Assembly: GCA_900318535.1 (NCBI GenBank)
Contig: ONKU01000018.1
Span: 1 to 48,065, forward strand
Direction of reading: 5' to 3'
DNA length: 48,065 nt
From: an uncultured Prevotellaceae bacterium
Lineage (GTDB): Bacteria; Bacteroidota; Bacteroidia; Bacteroidales; Muribaculaceae
Shown here piece after piece: positions 21,040 to 29,848 of the stretch. Made by a program: the position numbers and the translations under genes. Position 1 is the first letter of the stretch; every line of letters starts with the position of its first letter. The notes beneath the pieces were generated by a model. It did not search any database. It was not told where the DNA came from and worked only from the letters and a program-made list of their open reading frames with translations.

Positions 21040-23250
21040 ATGAAAATGAAGAATATACTTCTCCGTTTTGCTATGATGGTGGTGACCATGAGTGCCGCTG
21101 CCATCGGTGCGCCCGATTCACGGCTGGGTGACGACGTGGGGCAGGCTATGGCCCTGGCAAGCCGTTTGTCGCCAGCGCTGGCGGCAAAGGTGGAGTTCCA
21201 TCAAATCGATGCCGAACAGGGTCGTGACGTGTTCACGCTCGAGAGTCGGGGCGGCAAGGTCGCCATCGGTGGCAATAACGCTGGCTCGATGGCCGTGGGA
21301 CTGAACCGCTACCTGAACCGCTATTGTAAGGTGACGGTGTCGTGGTATGCCGACGTGGCCGTTGAGTTGCCCAAGACCTTGCCCGACGTGCCCGCCACCG
21401 AGCGGGTGACGGCACGCGTGCCACAGCGTTTCTTCCTCAACTACTGCACCTGGGGTTACACGATGCCCTTTTGGCAATGGCGGGACTGGGAACGCTTCAT
21501 CGACTGGATGGCGTTGAACGGCGTGAACCTACCGCTGGCCATCACGGGGCAGGAAGCGGTGTGGTACAACGTGTGGACCCGGCTGGGCATGACCGACAAG
21601 CAGGTGCGGGACTATTTCACCGGGCCGGCCTACCTGCCATGGCACCGCATGGCCAACATCGACGGCTGGTGCGGCCCGTTGCCCAAGGAGTGGCTTGAGG
21701 GCCAAACGGCGTTGCAGCAACGCATCGTGGAGCGGGAGCGCGCGCTGAATATGCGTCCCGTGCTGCCGGCCTTCGCGGGGCACGTTCCCGGTGCATTGCG
21801 GGACCTGTTCCCCGATGCCGACATCCAGGCCCTGGGAAGTTGGGCGGGCTTTGACGATCAATACCGCACGTACTTTCTCAACAGCGAGGACCCGCTGTAC
21901 AGCCGCATCCAGCGCCTGTTCCTCGAGGAGCAGACGCGACTGTTCGGCACCGACCACATCTACGGCATCGACCCGTTTAACGAGGTGGATCCGCCCAGCT
22001 TCGAGCCCGAGTACCTGAACAAGGTCTCGAAACACATCTACGAGAGCCTCACCGCCGTGGACCCCGAGGCCGAGTGGCTGCAGATGGCGTGGTTCCTCTA
22101 TTACCAGCGCAAGGACTACACCAAGGAGCGCACCCGCGCCATGCTCACGGGTGTACCCCAGGGCAAGATGACCATGCTGGACTACTACTGCGAGTACAAG
22201 GAGATGTGGCGCGAGCATGAGGGCTTCTACGGCCAGCCGTTCATCTGGTGCTACCTGGGCAACTTTGGCGGCAACACCAACGTGCAGGGGCGCGTGAAGG
22301 AGGCGGGACAGCGCATCGAGCGGGCGCTGGCCGAGTGCGGCGACAACCTCGTGGGCATCGGCTCCACGCTAGAGGGCCTGGACGTGCAGCAGTTCCCCTA
22401 TGAGTACATCCTGGAGAAAGCGTGGAATTTTGCCAAAACCGACGAACAGGTCATCAACGAAATTGCCGACCGCCATGCGGGCACCGTGAGCCAGCCCGCG
22501 CGCGAGGCGTGGAAGCTGCTCTACGACAGCGTACTCGACATAACGCCCGGCAACTTCGCCGCTCCGCTGCCTTGCTCCTACCCTGCCCTGGGCAAGGAGA
22601 GCCGAGCCGTCAAGTACAACCCGCAAGACCTGCTGGCCGTGTGGGACCACCTGCTAGCGCAGGACAAGGTCACCACCGACGCCATGGCCATCGACCTCAT
22701 CTGGGTGGGACGCCAACTGCTAGGCGACCTCTTCCTGACCGAGAAACAAGCGGTGGACAAGGCCTACCAACAAAAAGACAAAAATGCCTTTTTCGCCCAC
22801 AGCGATGTGCTTTACGAAATCTTGTCCGACCTGGATAACCTCAACAGCCATCACCCCCACGCCACGCTCGACAACTGGCTGCAGCAGGCCCGCGACCTGG
22901 GCAAGTCACCACAGGTCAAGGATTACTACGAAATGAATGCGCGACGCTTGATCACCACCTGGGGCGGCAGCCTCAACGACTACGCCTGCCGCAACTGGAA
23001 CGGCCTGATGTGGGATTACTACGCCAAACGTTGGGAAAACTACCTGCGCGAACTCTCGGTCGCCGTTTTTTCAGGCAAGGACTTCGACGAGGGCCACTTC
23101 CGCGCCATCACCGACAAGTTCCAGGAGAAATGGGTCACCAGCACCGAGGAAGTCATCAAAGGGACCTCCGAACAAGACATCCTGACCCACTGCCGCCAGC
23201 TGCGTGAGAAATACCGCGAATCCCTCGACAGCGCCCTAAAAAACAACTAA
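21040..23250 (+). CDS. Alpha-N-acetylglucosaminidase, GH89
   Basis: The 736-residue secreted enzyme is of the NAGLU family, which releases terminal alpha-linked N-acetylglucosamine, for example from mucin O-glycans or heparan-type chains. A signal peptide (about 1-23) is followed by the short N-terminal domain, the TIM barrel starting near NYCTWGYTMPFWQWRDWERF (about 130-149), and an all-alpha C-terminal domain. Two acids fit the family's catalytic pair: Glu315 in DPFNEVDPP and Glu445 in GSTLEGLDVQ, close to human NAGLU Glu316 and Glu446. It stands alone, with no SusC/SusD genes nearby, and ends at a bidirectional terminator. Confidence 0.93.
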   Translation: MKMKNILLRFAMMVVTMSAAAIGAPDSRLGDDVGQAMALASRLSPALAAKVEFHQIDAEQGRDVFTLESRGGKVAIGGNNAGSMAVGLNRYLNRYCKVTVSWYADVAVELPKTLPDVPATERVTARVPQRFFLNYCTWGYTMPFWQWRDWERFIDWMALNGVNLPLAITGQEAVWYNVWTRLGMTDKQVRDYFTGPAYLPWHRMANIDGWCGPLPKEWLEGQTALQQRIVERERALNMRPVLPAFAGHVPGALRDLFPDADIQALGSWAGFDDQYRTYFLNSEDPLYSRIQRLFLEEQTRLFGTDHIYGIDPFNEVDPPSFEPEYLNKVSKHIYESLTAVDPEAEWLQMAWFLYYQRKDYTKERTRAMLTGVPQGKMTMLDYYCEYKEMWREHEGFYGQPFIWCYLGNFGGNTNVQGRVKEAGQRIERALAECGDNLVGIGSTLEGLDVQQFPYEYILEKAWNFAKTDEQVINEIADRHAGTVSQPAREAWKLLYDSVLDITPGNFAAPLPCSYPALGKESRAVKYNPQDLLAVWDHLLAQDKVTTDAMAIDLIWVGRQLLGDLFLTEKQAVDKAYQQKDKNAFFAHSDVLYEILSDLDNLNSHHPHATLDNWLQQARDLGKSPQVKDYYEMNARRLITTWGGSLNDYACRNWNGLMWDYYAKRWENYLRELSVAVFSGKDFDEGHFRAITDKFQEKWVTSTEEVIKGTSEQDILTHCRQLREKYRESLDSALKNN

Positions 23251-23260
23251 AATTAAAATA

Positions 23261-23333
23261 GGAAAACAATAAGCACAATAAATACAATCTATTGCAAATC
23301 AATAATTTGTACTTATTGTGCTTATTGTTTTCC
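23261..23333. terminator. Bidirectional terminator (ACAATAAGYACAATAA family)
   Basis: Arms 23261-23287 and 23307-23333 pair over 27 bases with one mismatch and form the gap between the convergent GH89 and lipoprotein genes. A related hairpin is at 42711-42786 and a half copy at 9778-9802. Confidence 0.85.
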
Positions 23334-23337
23334 TTTT

Positions 23338-23760
23338 CTATGGTTGTTTTTTCAAGTGATAAGAATAGGCGATGCCGTCATCGCTTGTTTTGGTAAAGGT
23401 AACATCACTTGACGAGGTGGTGGTGACGGTGAATTGGTTGTGTGCCTCCAGGCCCGGCATGACGATGTAATAAACCGTCGGGTCGGGGAAGCTAACGGTC
23501 ATCTTACCGCCGTCCTGTTCCTCCCACGTGCCGAAACTCTCGACCAGCTGCTCGTGGCCATAGACCTGCGACACCCTGAAGACTTTGTTCTGGAACTGGA
23601 AAAAGTAGTCGCCCTCGACATTGACCCTTGTGCCGTCGGCAGTAATCTGCTCGACGTGCCAGGTGCCGAACCAGATGCCGATGTCGCCGTGGTTTCGGGT
23701 GCAGGAGGCCATCAGCAGTACTGCAATCAGCGATACAATATATAACGTCGTCCTTTTCAT
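23338..23760 (-). CDS. Small lipoprotein, lipocalin-like (140 aa)
   Basis: The start is ATG 23758-23760 (MKRTTLYIVSLIAVLLMASC), giving a lipobox MASC with Cys20; the GTG six bases upstream is less likely. The rest is a small beta-rich domain (IWFGTWHVEQITADG, YFFQFQNKVFRV, TWEEQDGGKMTVSF, ...TFTKTSDDGIAYSYHLKK), as in lipocalin-like lipoproteins of Bacteroidales. It starts 3 bases beyond the stop of the Wzi-like gene, so it is the last gene of that operon. Function is unknown; surface or periplasmic binding is likely. Confidence 0.75.
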   Translation of the reverse strand: MKRTTLYIVSLIAVLLMASCTRNHGDIGIWFGTWHVEQITADGTRVNVEGDYFFQFQNKVFRVSQVYGHEQLVESFGTWEEQDGGKMTVSFPDPTVYYIVMPGLEAHNQFTVTTTSSSDVTFTKTSDDGIAYSYHLKKQP

Positions 23761-23762
23761 CG

Positions 23763-25385
23763 TCACTTGATATAAAACTTGCTGCCTCGATAGGAGATGC
23801 CCAGCAGGACACCCCAGTTGTTGCCGTAGAGCGAGCCTCGGTCGATGGCCACAGTGGCGCGCACCGTCAGATTCTGTATGATCTCGCCCCGGGGATGGTA
23901 ATTGACGCTCACAGCCATCGAGAAGTCATCGACACTGCCCACGCGGGGGATGATGGGTGTGCCCCACGCCTTGCGGTAGGAACCCTGCAGGCGGTAGTAC
24001 CATTGATTGGTGAACCAGCCCTCGACGGCTGCATGGAAACCGCGCAGCACGTTGTCACGGTAGCGCATGTAGCCGTCCCTGTTGTAAAGCGGCGACTTGA
24101 CGAAGGGCGACCCGATGGACATGCCGCGACTCTGGTAGCCGTTGTAGATGTAATTGTTGTAGTAATCGTCGGCACCCGAGGAGTGGCTGATGATGGGCGT
24201 GCCGTCGTGGTCGTTGGGCGTCCAGTGGATGGGGCCACTCTGGTTGGTAAAGTCGATATACTCGATAGCCGCACCCGAAACCAGATGATGGCCATACTGG
24301 CGGAACTCAATGCCCCACAGGCCATCAAAGCCGTTCATCTTGCCGATACCCGACCCGTCTTCCCACAGCCACTGGGTGTAAGCACGCAAGTGTTGATTTT
24401 CGCTCATGCTGTACCGCAGAGCAATATCCCATGTGCCCAGGTGGTTGCCCTCGACAAAGGAGTCGCCCGAACTGTTGCCGCCACTGCCTGCGATAAAAGT
24501 GCGGAAAAAGGCCTTGGCATCGGCATCCATCTTGACCGTGCGGGTCACCTGGCCGTCCTCGTAGTATTTGGCCGTACCGCCAAACTGGCATGCCGCCTGG
24601 GCACCGATAGTGAACACGACGGGTTGGCCAGGGTTGGTGCGCAAGTGCAGGCTCTTGTAATGCAGCCAAAAATCGGTGGAGATGAAGTGGTTATAGTAGT
24701 TGTAGTGGTTCTCGAGCCACTTGTCGTCCAGCTGGCGAAAGTAGCCAAATTCACCTTGAATCTGCAGCCATCCCTTGGTGAACGGGATGTTCTGGAAGTC
24801 GATGAAACCGGCACGCAGTCCCACTGGCGGGCGGGCATTGTTGCTCCACACGAGGTCACCGCTGCTCAGCGAGCCATCGACGATGGGTGAAGCCTTGCGG
24901 GCCTGTCCAGCCACGGCAAAGATGCTGCGGTAATTGGCAGTGAGATAGGCTTCTTGAATCCATACCCGTGCGGGATGTTGCTTTTGCACCTCAAACTGCC
25001 CATTGCCCGCATAGCGCTGATAGCCGGCACTGGACGCATAACCGCCCCAGGCTTCAAACCCCGCGCCCCACGAGAAGCGCTTGTGCATGGAGCCGTTCCA
25101 TAGCTTGGCAGCGGCATAAACAAGGGCTGAGTACTGCTGGGTGATGGTGCCACCACAGTTTGAACTGATGTAGTAGGGCGCCAATTCGCTGTTGCCTGCA
25201 TTGGCCACGATACCGACCGAAAAGACGGGCTCATAGATACGGACAGGGCAAAAGGATCCGTTCATGTGAACCGTGTCGGTCGATAGGTCAAGCGAGGCCA
25301 GTGTGGTGTCGGTCGGCTCCTGTGCCAACGCCACAGAGGCGCAGCACAAAGCCAGCAGAAGTGATAATATGGTGTTCTTCACCAT
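23763..25385 (-). CDS. Capsule assembly Wzi family protein
   Basis: The 540-residue protein has a signal peptide ending about residue 21 (VALAQ) and a long run of alternating strands ending YRGSKFYIK. The pattern (EYISSN-like start, WGAGFEAWGGY, WIQEAYLTANYRSIFAVAGQ, RAGFIDFQNIPFTKGWLQIQGEFGY) is typical of Bacteroidota Wzi-like outer-membrane barrels that bind capsule polysaccharide at the surface. It lies downstream of the glsB-like gene with a 17-base gap and just before a lipoprotein. Identification is by overall pattern rather than a short motif. Confidence 0.75.
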   Translation of the reverse strand: MVKNTILSLLLALCCASVALAQEPTDTTLASLDLSTDTVHMNGSFCPVRIYEPVFSVGIVANAGNSELAPYYISSNCGGTITQQYSALVYAAAKLWNGSMHKRFSWGAGFEAWGGYASSAGYQRYAGNGQFEVQKQHPARVWIQEAYLTANYRSIFAVAGQARKASPIVDGSLSSGDLVWSNNARPPVGLRAGFIDFQNIPFTKGWLQIQGEFGYFRQLDDKWLENHYNYYNHFISTDFWLHYKSLHLRTNPGQPVVFTIGAQAACQFGGTAKYYEDGQVTRTVKMDADAKAFFRTFIAGSGGNSSGDSFVEGNHLGTWDIALRYSMSENQHLRAYTQWLWEDGSGIGKMNGFDGLWGIEFRQYGHHLVSGAAIEYIDFTNQSGPIHWTPNDHDGTPIISHSSGADDYYNNYIYNGYQSRGMSIGSPFVKSPLYNRDGYMRYRDNVLRGFHAAVEGWFTNQWYYRLQGSYRKAWGTPIIPRVGSVDDFSMAVSVNYHPRGEIIQNLTVRATVAIDRGSLYGNNWGVLLGISYRGSKFYIK

Positions 25386-25402
25386 TGTATTGAGGTATTA
25401 AC

Positions 25403-26341
25403 TTATCTCTCGATATTTGCGAGATAGGAGTCGATGTGGCGGCGCTTTTTCTCGTCGGCAATCTCGTCAATGTTGATGAGGATACCCGTTTCCTCCACAT
25501 TACCGAACTCACGGTTGATGGCAGTACCCAGCAGGAGCATCTTGGGTGAAAGACCCATGTAGGCATTGACCAGCGGCGGGATGTTGATGCCGTGATTGCG
25601 GATGAAGGTGTTCAGGCGCTTGTAGTCCTCACGGAAGTCGTTGCCCACAAAGTGCGCCACCAGCTCGGGGTCATCGTTTCGGGTATCGGGCAGCGGGTCG
25701 ATGGGCACCACAAGTCCCTCCTTGTCCTCGAAGTAGAGATTGAGGAAGCACAGCAGCATGTCGCGGCAGTCGCGCACGTAGCTGGGGTACATCGTCATCT
25801 TGCCGAACATGTACTTGACCTGCGGATAGACGATTGTCAAGGCGCCCAAGCCGTCCCACAAATTGTCGAGGGCAAACAGCGCACGCACGCCCTCGCGCGT
25901 GGATTGGTACTCGGGACGCACAAACGAACGGCCCAACTCGATGGTCACAGGCAGTATCTCGTCCAGGAAACGCCTGTTGAAGCGGAACAGATGCCCTGTA
26001 GCGATTTGCGGCACGTCATTCTCCACTTTCACGTCCCAACCACCGATAAAGCGGTATGCCCCAATGATTTCCCGCTTGTCAGGATTCCACACCAGCAACT
26101 GCTGGCACGGCGGGTCCATGAGGTCAAACTCGTCGATGTCACAGGCCTTGCCGGTGCCACCACCAGCAGCGCGGAAGGTGACTTCGCGCAGTCGCCCGAT
26201 TTCGCGCATCGTGTTGGGTGCGTTGTGGGCGGTGACGACGTAGATGTCGTTGTCGGCCTTGTTGGTATGCCGCAACAGGCGCTCGGGGGTGAGCTCCTGC
26301 TCTATCAGTTGGACGGGAATTGGATCAATAATCGGTTCCAT
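25403..26341 (-). CDS. glsB: GNAT/hemolysin-type N-acyltransferase, GlsB-like
   Basis: The 312-residue protein has the hemolysin/OlsB-type GNAT core: REIGRLREVTFRAAGGGTG (about 46-64), DIDEFDLMD, LLVWNPDKREIIGAYRFI, and LGRSFVRPEY (about 138-147). In Bacteroides such a protein (GlsB) acylates glycine to N-acylglycine, the first step of glycine-lipid synthesis. It follows the GlsA-like O-acyltransferase by 6 bases, the same pairing as glsA/glsB. This substrate call is by analogy; ornithine-type lipids are an alternative. Confidence 0.75.
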   Translation of the reverse strand: MEPIIDPIPVQLIEQELTPERLLRHTNKADNDIYVVTAHNAPNTMREIGRLREVTFRAAGGGTGKACDIDEFDLMDPPCQQLLVWNPDKREIIGAYRFIGGWDVKVENDVPQIATGHLFRFNRRFLDEILPVTIELGRSFVRPEYQSTREGVRALFALDNLWDGLGALTIVYPQVKYMFGKMTMYPSYVRDCRDMLLCFLNLYFEDKEGLVVPIDPLPDTRNDDPELVAHFVGNDFREDYKRLNTFIRNHGINIPPLVNAYMGLSPKMLLLGTAINREFGNVEETGILINIDEIADEKKRRHIDSYLANIER

Positions 26342-26348
26342 AGGGCAT

Positions 26349-27182
26349 TTATCGGTTTGAAGGCGTTGGTGCCATATTGATAACTAATTCTCGCAGGCGG
26401 GCAGCTTCACGCTTGGGTGCACGGGCATCGAGCGAATCCCATGGAATGGGCTCACCGATGAAGACCCGCAAAGTTGCTCCACACTGTTTGATCATCTCCT
26501 TGGGCAAGAAAATGAGTTCTATATTAAACTTGATGCCCAGTTTCTTGCGCCATTTGGCAAATCGGTAGAAAAAGCGCGAGTTGTGGGCGTCAAAAAAGAT
26601 GGGTACGATGTCGCGCTGATAATTCACGGCATGGGCCACCGCAGCCTTTTGCCAGGGCAGATCGGCGATGGTTCCGTCAGGCTGCATGCGCGAGCACAGG
26701 CCAGCGGGGAAGGTAATGAACTGGGCGTCACTCTTGAGGGCTTCCTCGATTTGAGTGGCTGCGGCTCGAGACTGGCTTCCATACTTGTTTACGGGCAGGA
26801 ACACGCCGCGCAGGGGTTCCACGGCCATGAGCAGGTCGTTGACCAGAAACTTGATGTTCTTGTCATAGCGGTTGCCCAACAACGAGATAAGCGCCAGGCC
26901 GTCAAGACCGCCCAGCGGATGGTTGGACACAAACATATAACGGCCTTCGGGCAGCTGTTCAAGGCCCGTAGCGCGCACCGTAATGTCCATCTCGTCGAGT
27001 GCTGCAGTTGCGGCATCCACACTATTCTTGCCCGCCATTTTCAAGAGGATGGCATTCAGTTGGTCCTGGCAGATAGTGCGTTCCAGCCACCGCACGGCGA
27101 AACGAGGGATATAGCGATAATGCTTCGGGAGCCTCTCCCGCAGCACCTTATCGACATCTATTCTCATTGCCTCGCTACTCAT
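26349..27182 (-). CDS. glsA: PlsC-like O-acyltransferase, GlsA-like
   Basis: The 277-residue protein starts at ATG 27180-27182 (MSSEAMRIDVDKVL), just below a -7 box. A longer frame to 27428 would read through the promoter and is rejected. The acyltransferase block is FVSNHPLGGLDGLALI with His88 and Asp94: five residues lie between them, instead of the usual four of H-x4-D. FLVNDLLMAVEPLRGVFLPVN and ITFPAGLCSR follow. In Bacteroides GlsA adds the second acyl chain to N-acyl-hydroxyacyl glycine. It is the first gene of the operon with glsB. Confidence 0.78.
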   Translation of the reverse strand: MSSEAMRIDVDKVLRERLPKHYRYIPRFAVRWLERTICQDQLNAILLKMAGKNSVDAATAALDEMDITVRATGLEQLPEGRYMFVSNHPLGGLDGLALISLLGNRYDKNIKFLVNDLLMAVEPLRGVFLPVNKYGSQSRAAATQIEEALKSDAQFITFPAGLCSRMQPDGTIADLPWQKAAVAHAVNYQRDIVPIFFDAHNSRFFYRFAKWRKKLGIKFNIELIFLPKEMIKQCGATLRVFIGEPIPWDSLDARAPKREAARLRELVINMAPTPSNR

Positions 27183-27212
27183 AATACAACCTATTATTCT
27201 TAATAAAGAATA

Positions 27213-27220
27213 CAAAGTTA
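27213..27220 (-). promoter_or_regulatory. Bacteroidota -7 box (TAACTTTG), gls operon
   Basis: Exact TANNTTTG match on the minus strand, 30 bases before the ATG at 27182. It is divergent from the box at 27284-27291. Confidence 0.6.
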
Positions 27221-27283
27221 GGCATTTTGACTGGAAATGAAAAGTCAAAAGGACAAAAATTTGTCCAACACATGAAAAAGTTA

Positions 27284-27291
27284 TACTTTTG
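27284..27291 (+). promoter_or_regulatory. Bacteroidota -7 box (TACTTTTG)
   Basis: Exact TANNTTTG match 51 bases before the ATG at 27343, so the earlier in-frame ATG at 27289 lies inside the box and cannot be used. Confidence 0.55.
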
Positions 27292-27342
27292 CCAGCGCCA
27301 AATTTGTTAAAAAAGATTGATTTGTCAAGACAATCAGCCATC

Positions 27343-28839
27343 ATGAAAGAAGGATTTCCACTGAACAAGCGGCTGCTTCTACTGACCGAGATTATCGTGT
27401 TTGCGGTTCTCTCGGTCGTGGCATCCAATCATTTTGGCTGTGCTGATGGCATTCGCATCACCGCTGCCTATCTGGTGGCATATCTTGTCCCACGCATCAT
27501 CTTATCCTGCGCCCGAGGCACATCAATTAATGCAATCATTATCCTCTTTTTAATATCATCATTACTGATTGCTGCCAACTATACGAATCTGCTGGAATGG
27601 ACCAGTTATGAGGGTTATTCACTGGAATTACCCAATCTAAAAGGCGATGCCCGAAACTATTATAAGTGGGCGCTTGCCCACTATGACAACAGGGTCACGG
27701 CACCTAAAGTCGTCTTTCCAGGGTTTCCATTATTGATGGTTGCACTATGGAAAGTGTTCGGATTAAGCGTAATCTGGCCCCAAGCCATGAATCTGATGTT
27801 CACGCTGACTTCGGTGGTGTTGACCGGCATGACAACCGAGCACCTGTTGCATCATCGTGTTTCTGTCTCTCAAAAGGCATTACTCGGTGCAGGAGTTTTA
27901 TTATCATGCTTACTTGCATTCTTCCTGATCAATGGCATTCACATCTTAAAAGAAGCCTCAACCTATCTTGCGATATCATTGGTCGGCTACGTCTTATCTT
28001 CGAGGGCAGAAGCCGATAACGAGAGACACAACCGGACGCGTAATTTCATACTGTTTGTTCTAGCGTGCGCATTATTGGCACTAATACGCACTACGACCCT
28101 GTATTTCATTGCCCTGGGTGTCGTTATCATGACGTTCCCCAACTGGAGGCGCAATTGGAGGATTGCCCTGATGATGTTAGCAATCGTCCTTATCTTCTTT
28201 GCGATTGGCGAGTACTATAGCAATGATACCTTCAATCGCCATTCCCGACTTGTCAATGGCGGTTGGCACATGCAGTGGACATTTGCCGAAGAGGATTCTT
28301 ACCGCACCTTGTATAATGGTGTCATTGGTTATTATTACCTCTATTCACCTATTCACAGGCTGGCATTGTTGCCATTCACTTTTTCAGTTCAATTCATCAT
28401 ACCCTTCCCCTGGCTAACTCATGACGATCCCACATTCGCCAACTATATTTGCCGCATTTCTTATGGTTGGTATCTGGTTGGAGGCATCTCATTATTCTAC
28501 TATATCTATACTTGGTGGCACAAGCATGGCAGTATGGGAAGTTGGCCATGGTGGCCAGCGGTTTCCTATGTGGCCATCACCTATTCCCTCGCGGGCTCAA
28601 TGACGCGTTATATCGCTCCTTTTGAGCCGTTGTTTGTTCCAGTGGCGGTGTTTGTGCTGTGCCGCCTGCGCGAGGGCCGTTTCCGCAGGGCCTTCAGAAT
28701 CTGGGGCATCGGCTTTGTTGTGCTGATGGCCATCACGCTCTTGTTGTGCCTTGAGCTCCAGCAGGGCGTCATCTCCAGGATGCTGCACACCCAACCGCTC
28801 CTCCACTACTTGAAAAACCTGCTTTATCAGTATCTCTAG
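27343..28839 (+). CDS. GT-C-type multi-pass membrane glycosyltransferase-like protein
   Basis: The 498-residue protein has about ten to twelve hydrophobic segments. Its first periplasmic loop holds LPNLKGDARNYYKWALAHYDN, with an acidic residue and YYxWA pattern as in ArnT/PMT-like (GT-C) sugar transferases that use polyprenyl-linked donors. A second conserved-looking loop is around SNDTFNRHSRLVNGGWHMQW. No short signature fixes the family. It is alone, between the gls operon and a beta-barrel gene. It could modify surface glycans, but could also be an uncharacterised membrane protein with the same fold. Confidence 0.55.
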   Translation: MKEGFPLNKRLLLLTEIIVFAVLSVVASNHFGCADGIRITAAYLVAYLVPRIILSCARGTSINAIIILFLISSLLIAANYTNLLEWTSYEGYSLELPNLKGDARNYYKWALAHYDNRVTAPKVVFPGFPLLMVALWKVFGLSVIWPQAMNLMFTLTSVVLTGMTTEHLLHHRVSVSQKALLGAGVLLSCLLAFFLINGIHILKEASTYLAISLVGYVLSSRAEADNERHNRTRNFILFVLACALLALIRTTTLYFIALGVVIMTFPNWRRNWRIALMMLAIVLIFFAIGEYYSNDTFNRHSRLVNGGWHMQWTFAEEDSYRTLYNGVIGYYYLYSPIHRLALLPFTFSVQFIIPFPWLTHDDPTFANYICRISYGWYLVGGISLFYYIYTWWHKHGSMGSWPWWPAVSYVAITYSLAGSMTRYIAPFEPLFVPVAVFVLCRLREGRFRRAFRIWGIGFVVLMAITLLLCLELQQGVISRMLHTQPLLHYLKNLLYQYL

Positions 28840-28898
28840 TCCGGCTTATACCCTCTCTAAACGCTAACGAGCGCTGGCGAGCATCACCATTTGTCGTT

Positions 28899-28906
28899 TA
28901 TTTTTG
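28899..28906 (+). promoter_or_regulatory. Bacteroidota -7 box (TATTTTTG)
   Basis: TANNTTTG match 116 bases before the ATG at 29023. Confidence 0.35.
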
Positions 28907-29022
28907 CCCCTTGGTCGGTTGCTTTGGGGCGATTATCGGTTTACTGTTTATGGCAGTTAAACCCTGATTTCGGCTTTACGTCTAAGAGTCAAGAAATACG
29001 AACTCATTAAAACTTGACGACA

Positions 29023-29706
29023 ATGAAAAAGACTTTACTACTCAGCCTGCTCTGCATGATACTCGCCATGCCCGCCATGGCACAACCGGGTTACCGATAC
29101 GGCAGAGGTTACAATCCCCGCATCCAGACGGTGGGACGTCACGGCAACGAATACATTGCATGGCACAGCTATTACGTTGGATTGCGCGTAGGCCTTAACG
29201 CCTCACACGTCAGCAGCGAGAGCTCCCTGCTCGACGGCAGCAGCATGAAAAGCGGCCTGAATATAGGCATTGCCGCCGGCACACAGCTCACCTACCGCGC
29301 CCCTCTGTTCATCGAGAGCGGACTCTATTACAACCAAAAGGGCGGCAAGAGTGATTCGGGCAACGGTAAGTTCACCTACGACCTCAATTATCTGGAAGTG
29401 CCCCTGTTGATCAAGTACAAGCACTTCGTAGGCAACCAAACGAGCATTCAGCCCTATGCCGGCGGCTATCTGGCCGTGGCCACCGACGGCCAAATCAAGA
29501 ATTACGGCACCAGGACAGCCTTCAGCTCCTTCGAGGACGGATACTTCAACCGCTTTGACGGAGGCCTCAAGATCGGTTGCGGAGTGGGTTACAACATGCT
29601 CTATCTCGACGCCAGCTACGACATCGGACTGGCCAACATCGGACAAGACAACTTCGATGATACACACAATGGATGTTTTACAATAAATTTAGGTGTGAAT
29701 TTCTGA
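29023..29706 (+). CDS. Outer-membrane beta-barrel protein, PorT/OmpW-size
   Basis: The 227-residue protein starts at ATG 29023 (MKKTLLLSLLCMILAMPAMAQ, signal peptide). Eight to ten alternating strands follow: YYVGLRVGLNASHV, MKSGLNIGIAAGTQLTY, LFIESGLYYNQKGGK, LNYLEVPLLIKYK, IQPYAGGYLAVAT, FDGGLKIGCGVGYNMLYLDASYD, ending FTINLGVNF with a terminal Phe. This is the small-barrel pattern annotated as porin family or PorT-like in Bacteroidota. A TTG nine bases earlier is a weaker start. A strong terminator follows at 29730. Confidence 0.8.
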   Translation: MKKTLLLSLLCMILAMPAMAQPGYRYGRGYNPRIQTVGRHGNEYIAWHSYYVGLRVGLNASHVSSESSLLDGSSMKSGLNIGIAAGTQLTYRAPLFIESGLYYNQKGGKSDSGNGKFTYDLNYLEVPLLIKYKHFVGNQTSIQPYAGGYLAVATDGQIKNYGTRTAFSSFEDGYFNRFDGGLKIGCGVGYNMLYLDASYDIGLANIGQDNFDDTHNGCFTINLGVNF

Positions 29707-29729
29707 AACTGTAACGTGATTTCTGGGTG

Positions 29730-29770
29730 GCGCGTGCCACCTCATCACACCGGGGGGCACGCGCATTTTA
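29730..29770 (+). terminator. Rho-independent terminator
   Basis: Stem GCGCGTGCC/GGCACGCGC (29730-29738, 29756-29764) followed by ATTTTAT, 24 bases after the barrel gene stop. Confidence 0.75.
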
Positions 29771-29804
29771 TCCAAGAAATATCGTCACATTAACAAAAAA
29801 TGAT

Positions 29805-29812
29805 TACATTTG
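29805..29812 (+). promoter_or_regulatory. Bacteroidota -7 box (TACATTTG)
   Basis: Exact TANNTTTG match 36 bases before the ATG at 29849. Confidence 0.55.
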
Positions 29813-29848
29813 CCACAGATATTAACAACCAACTAAACTCATTGCGCT

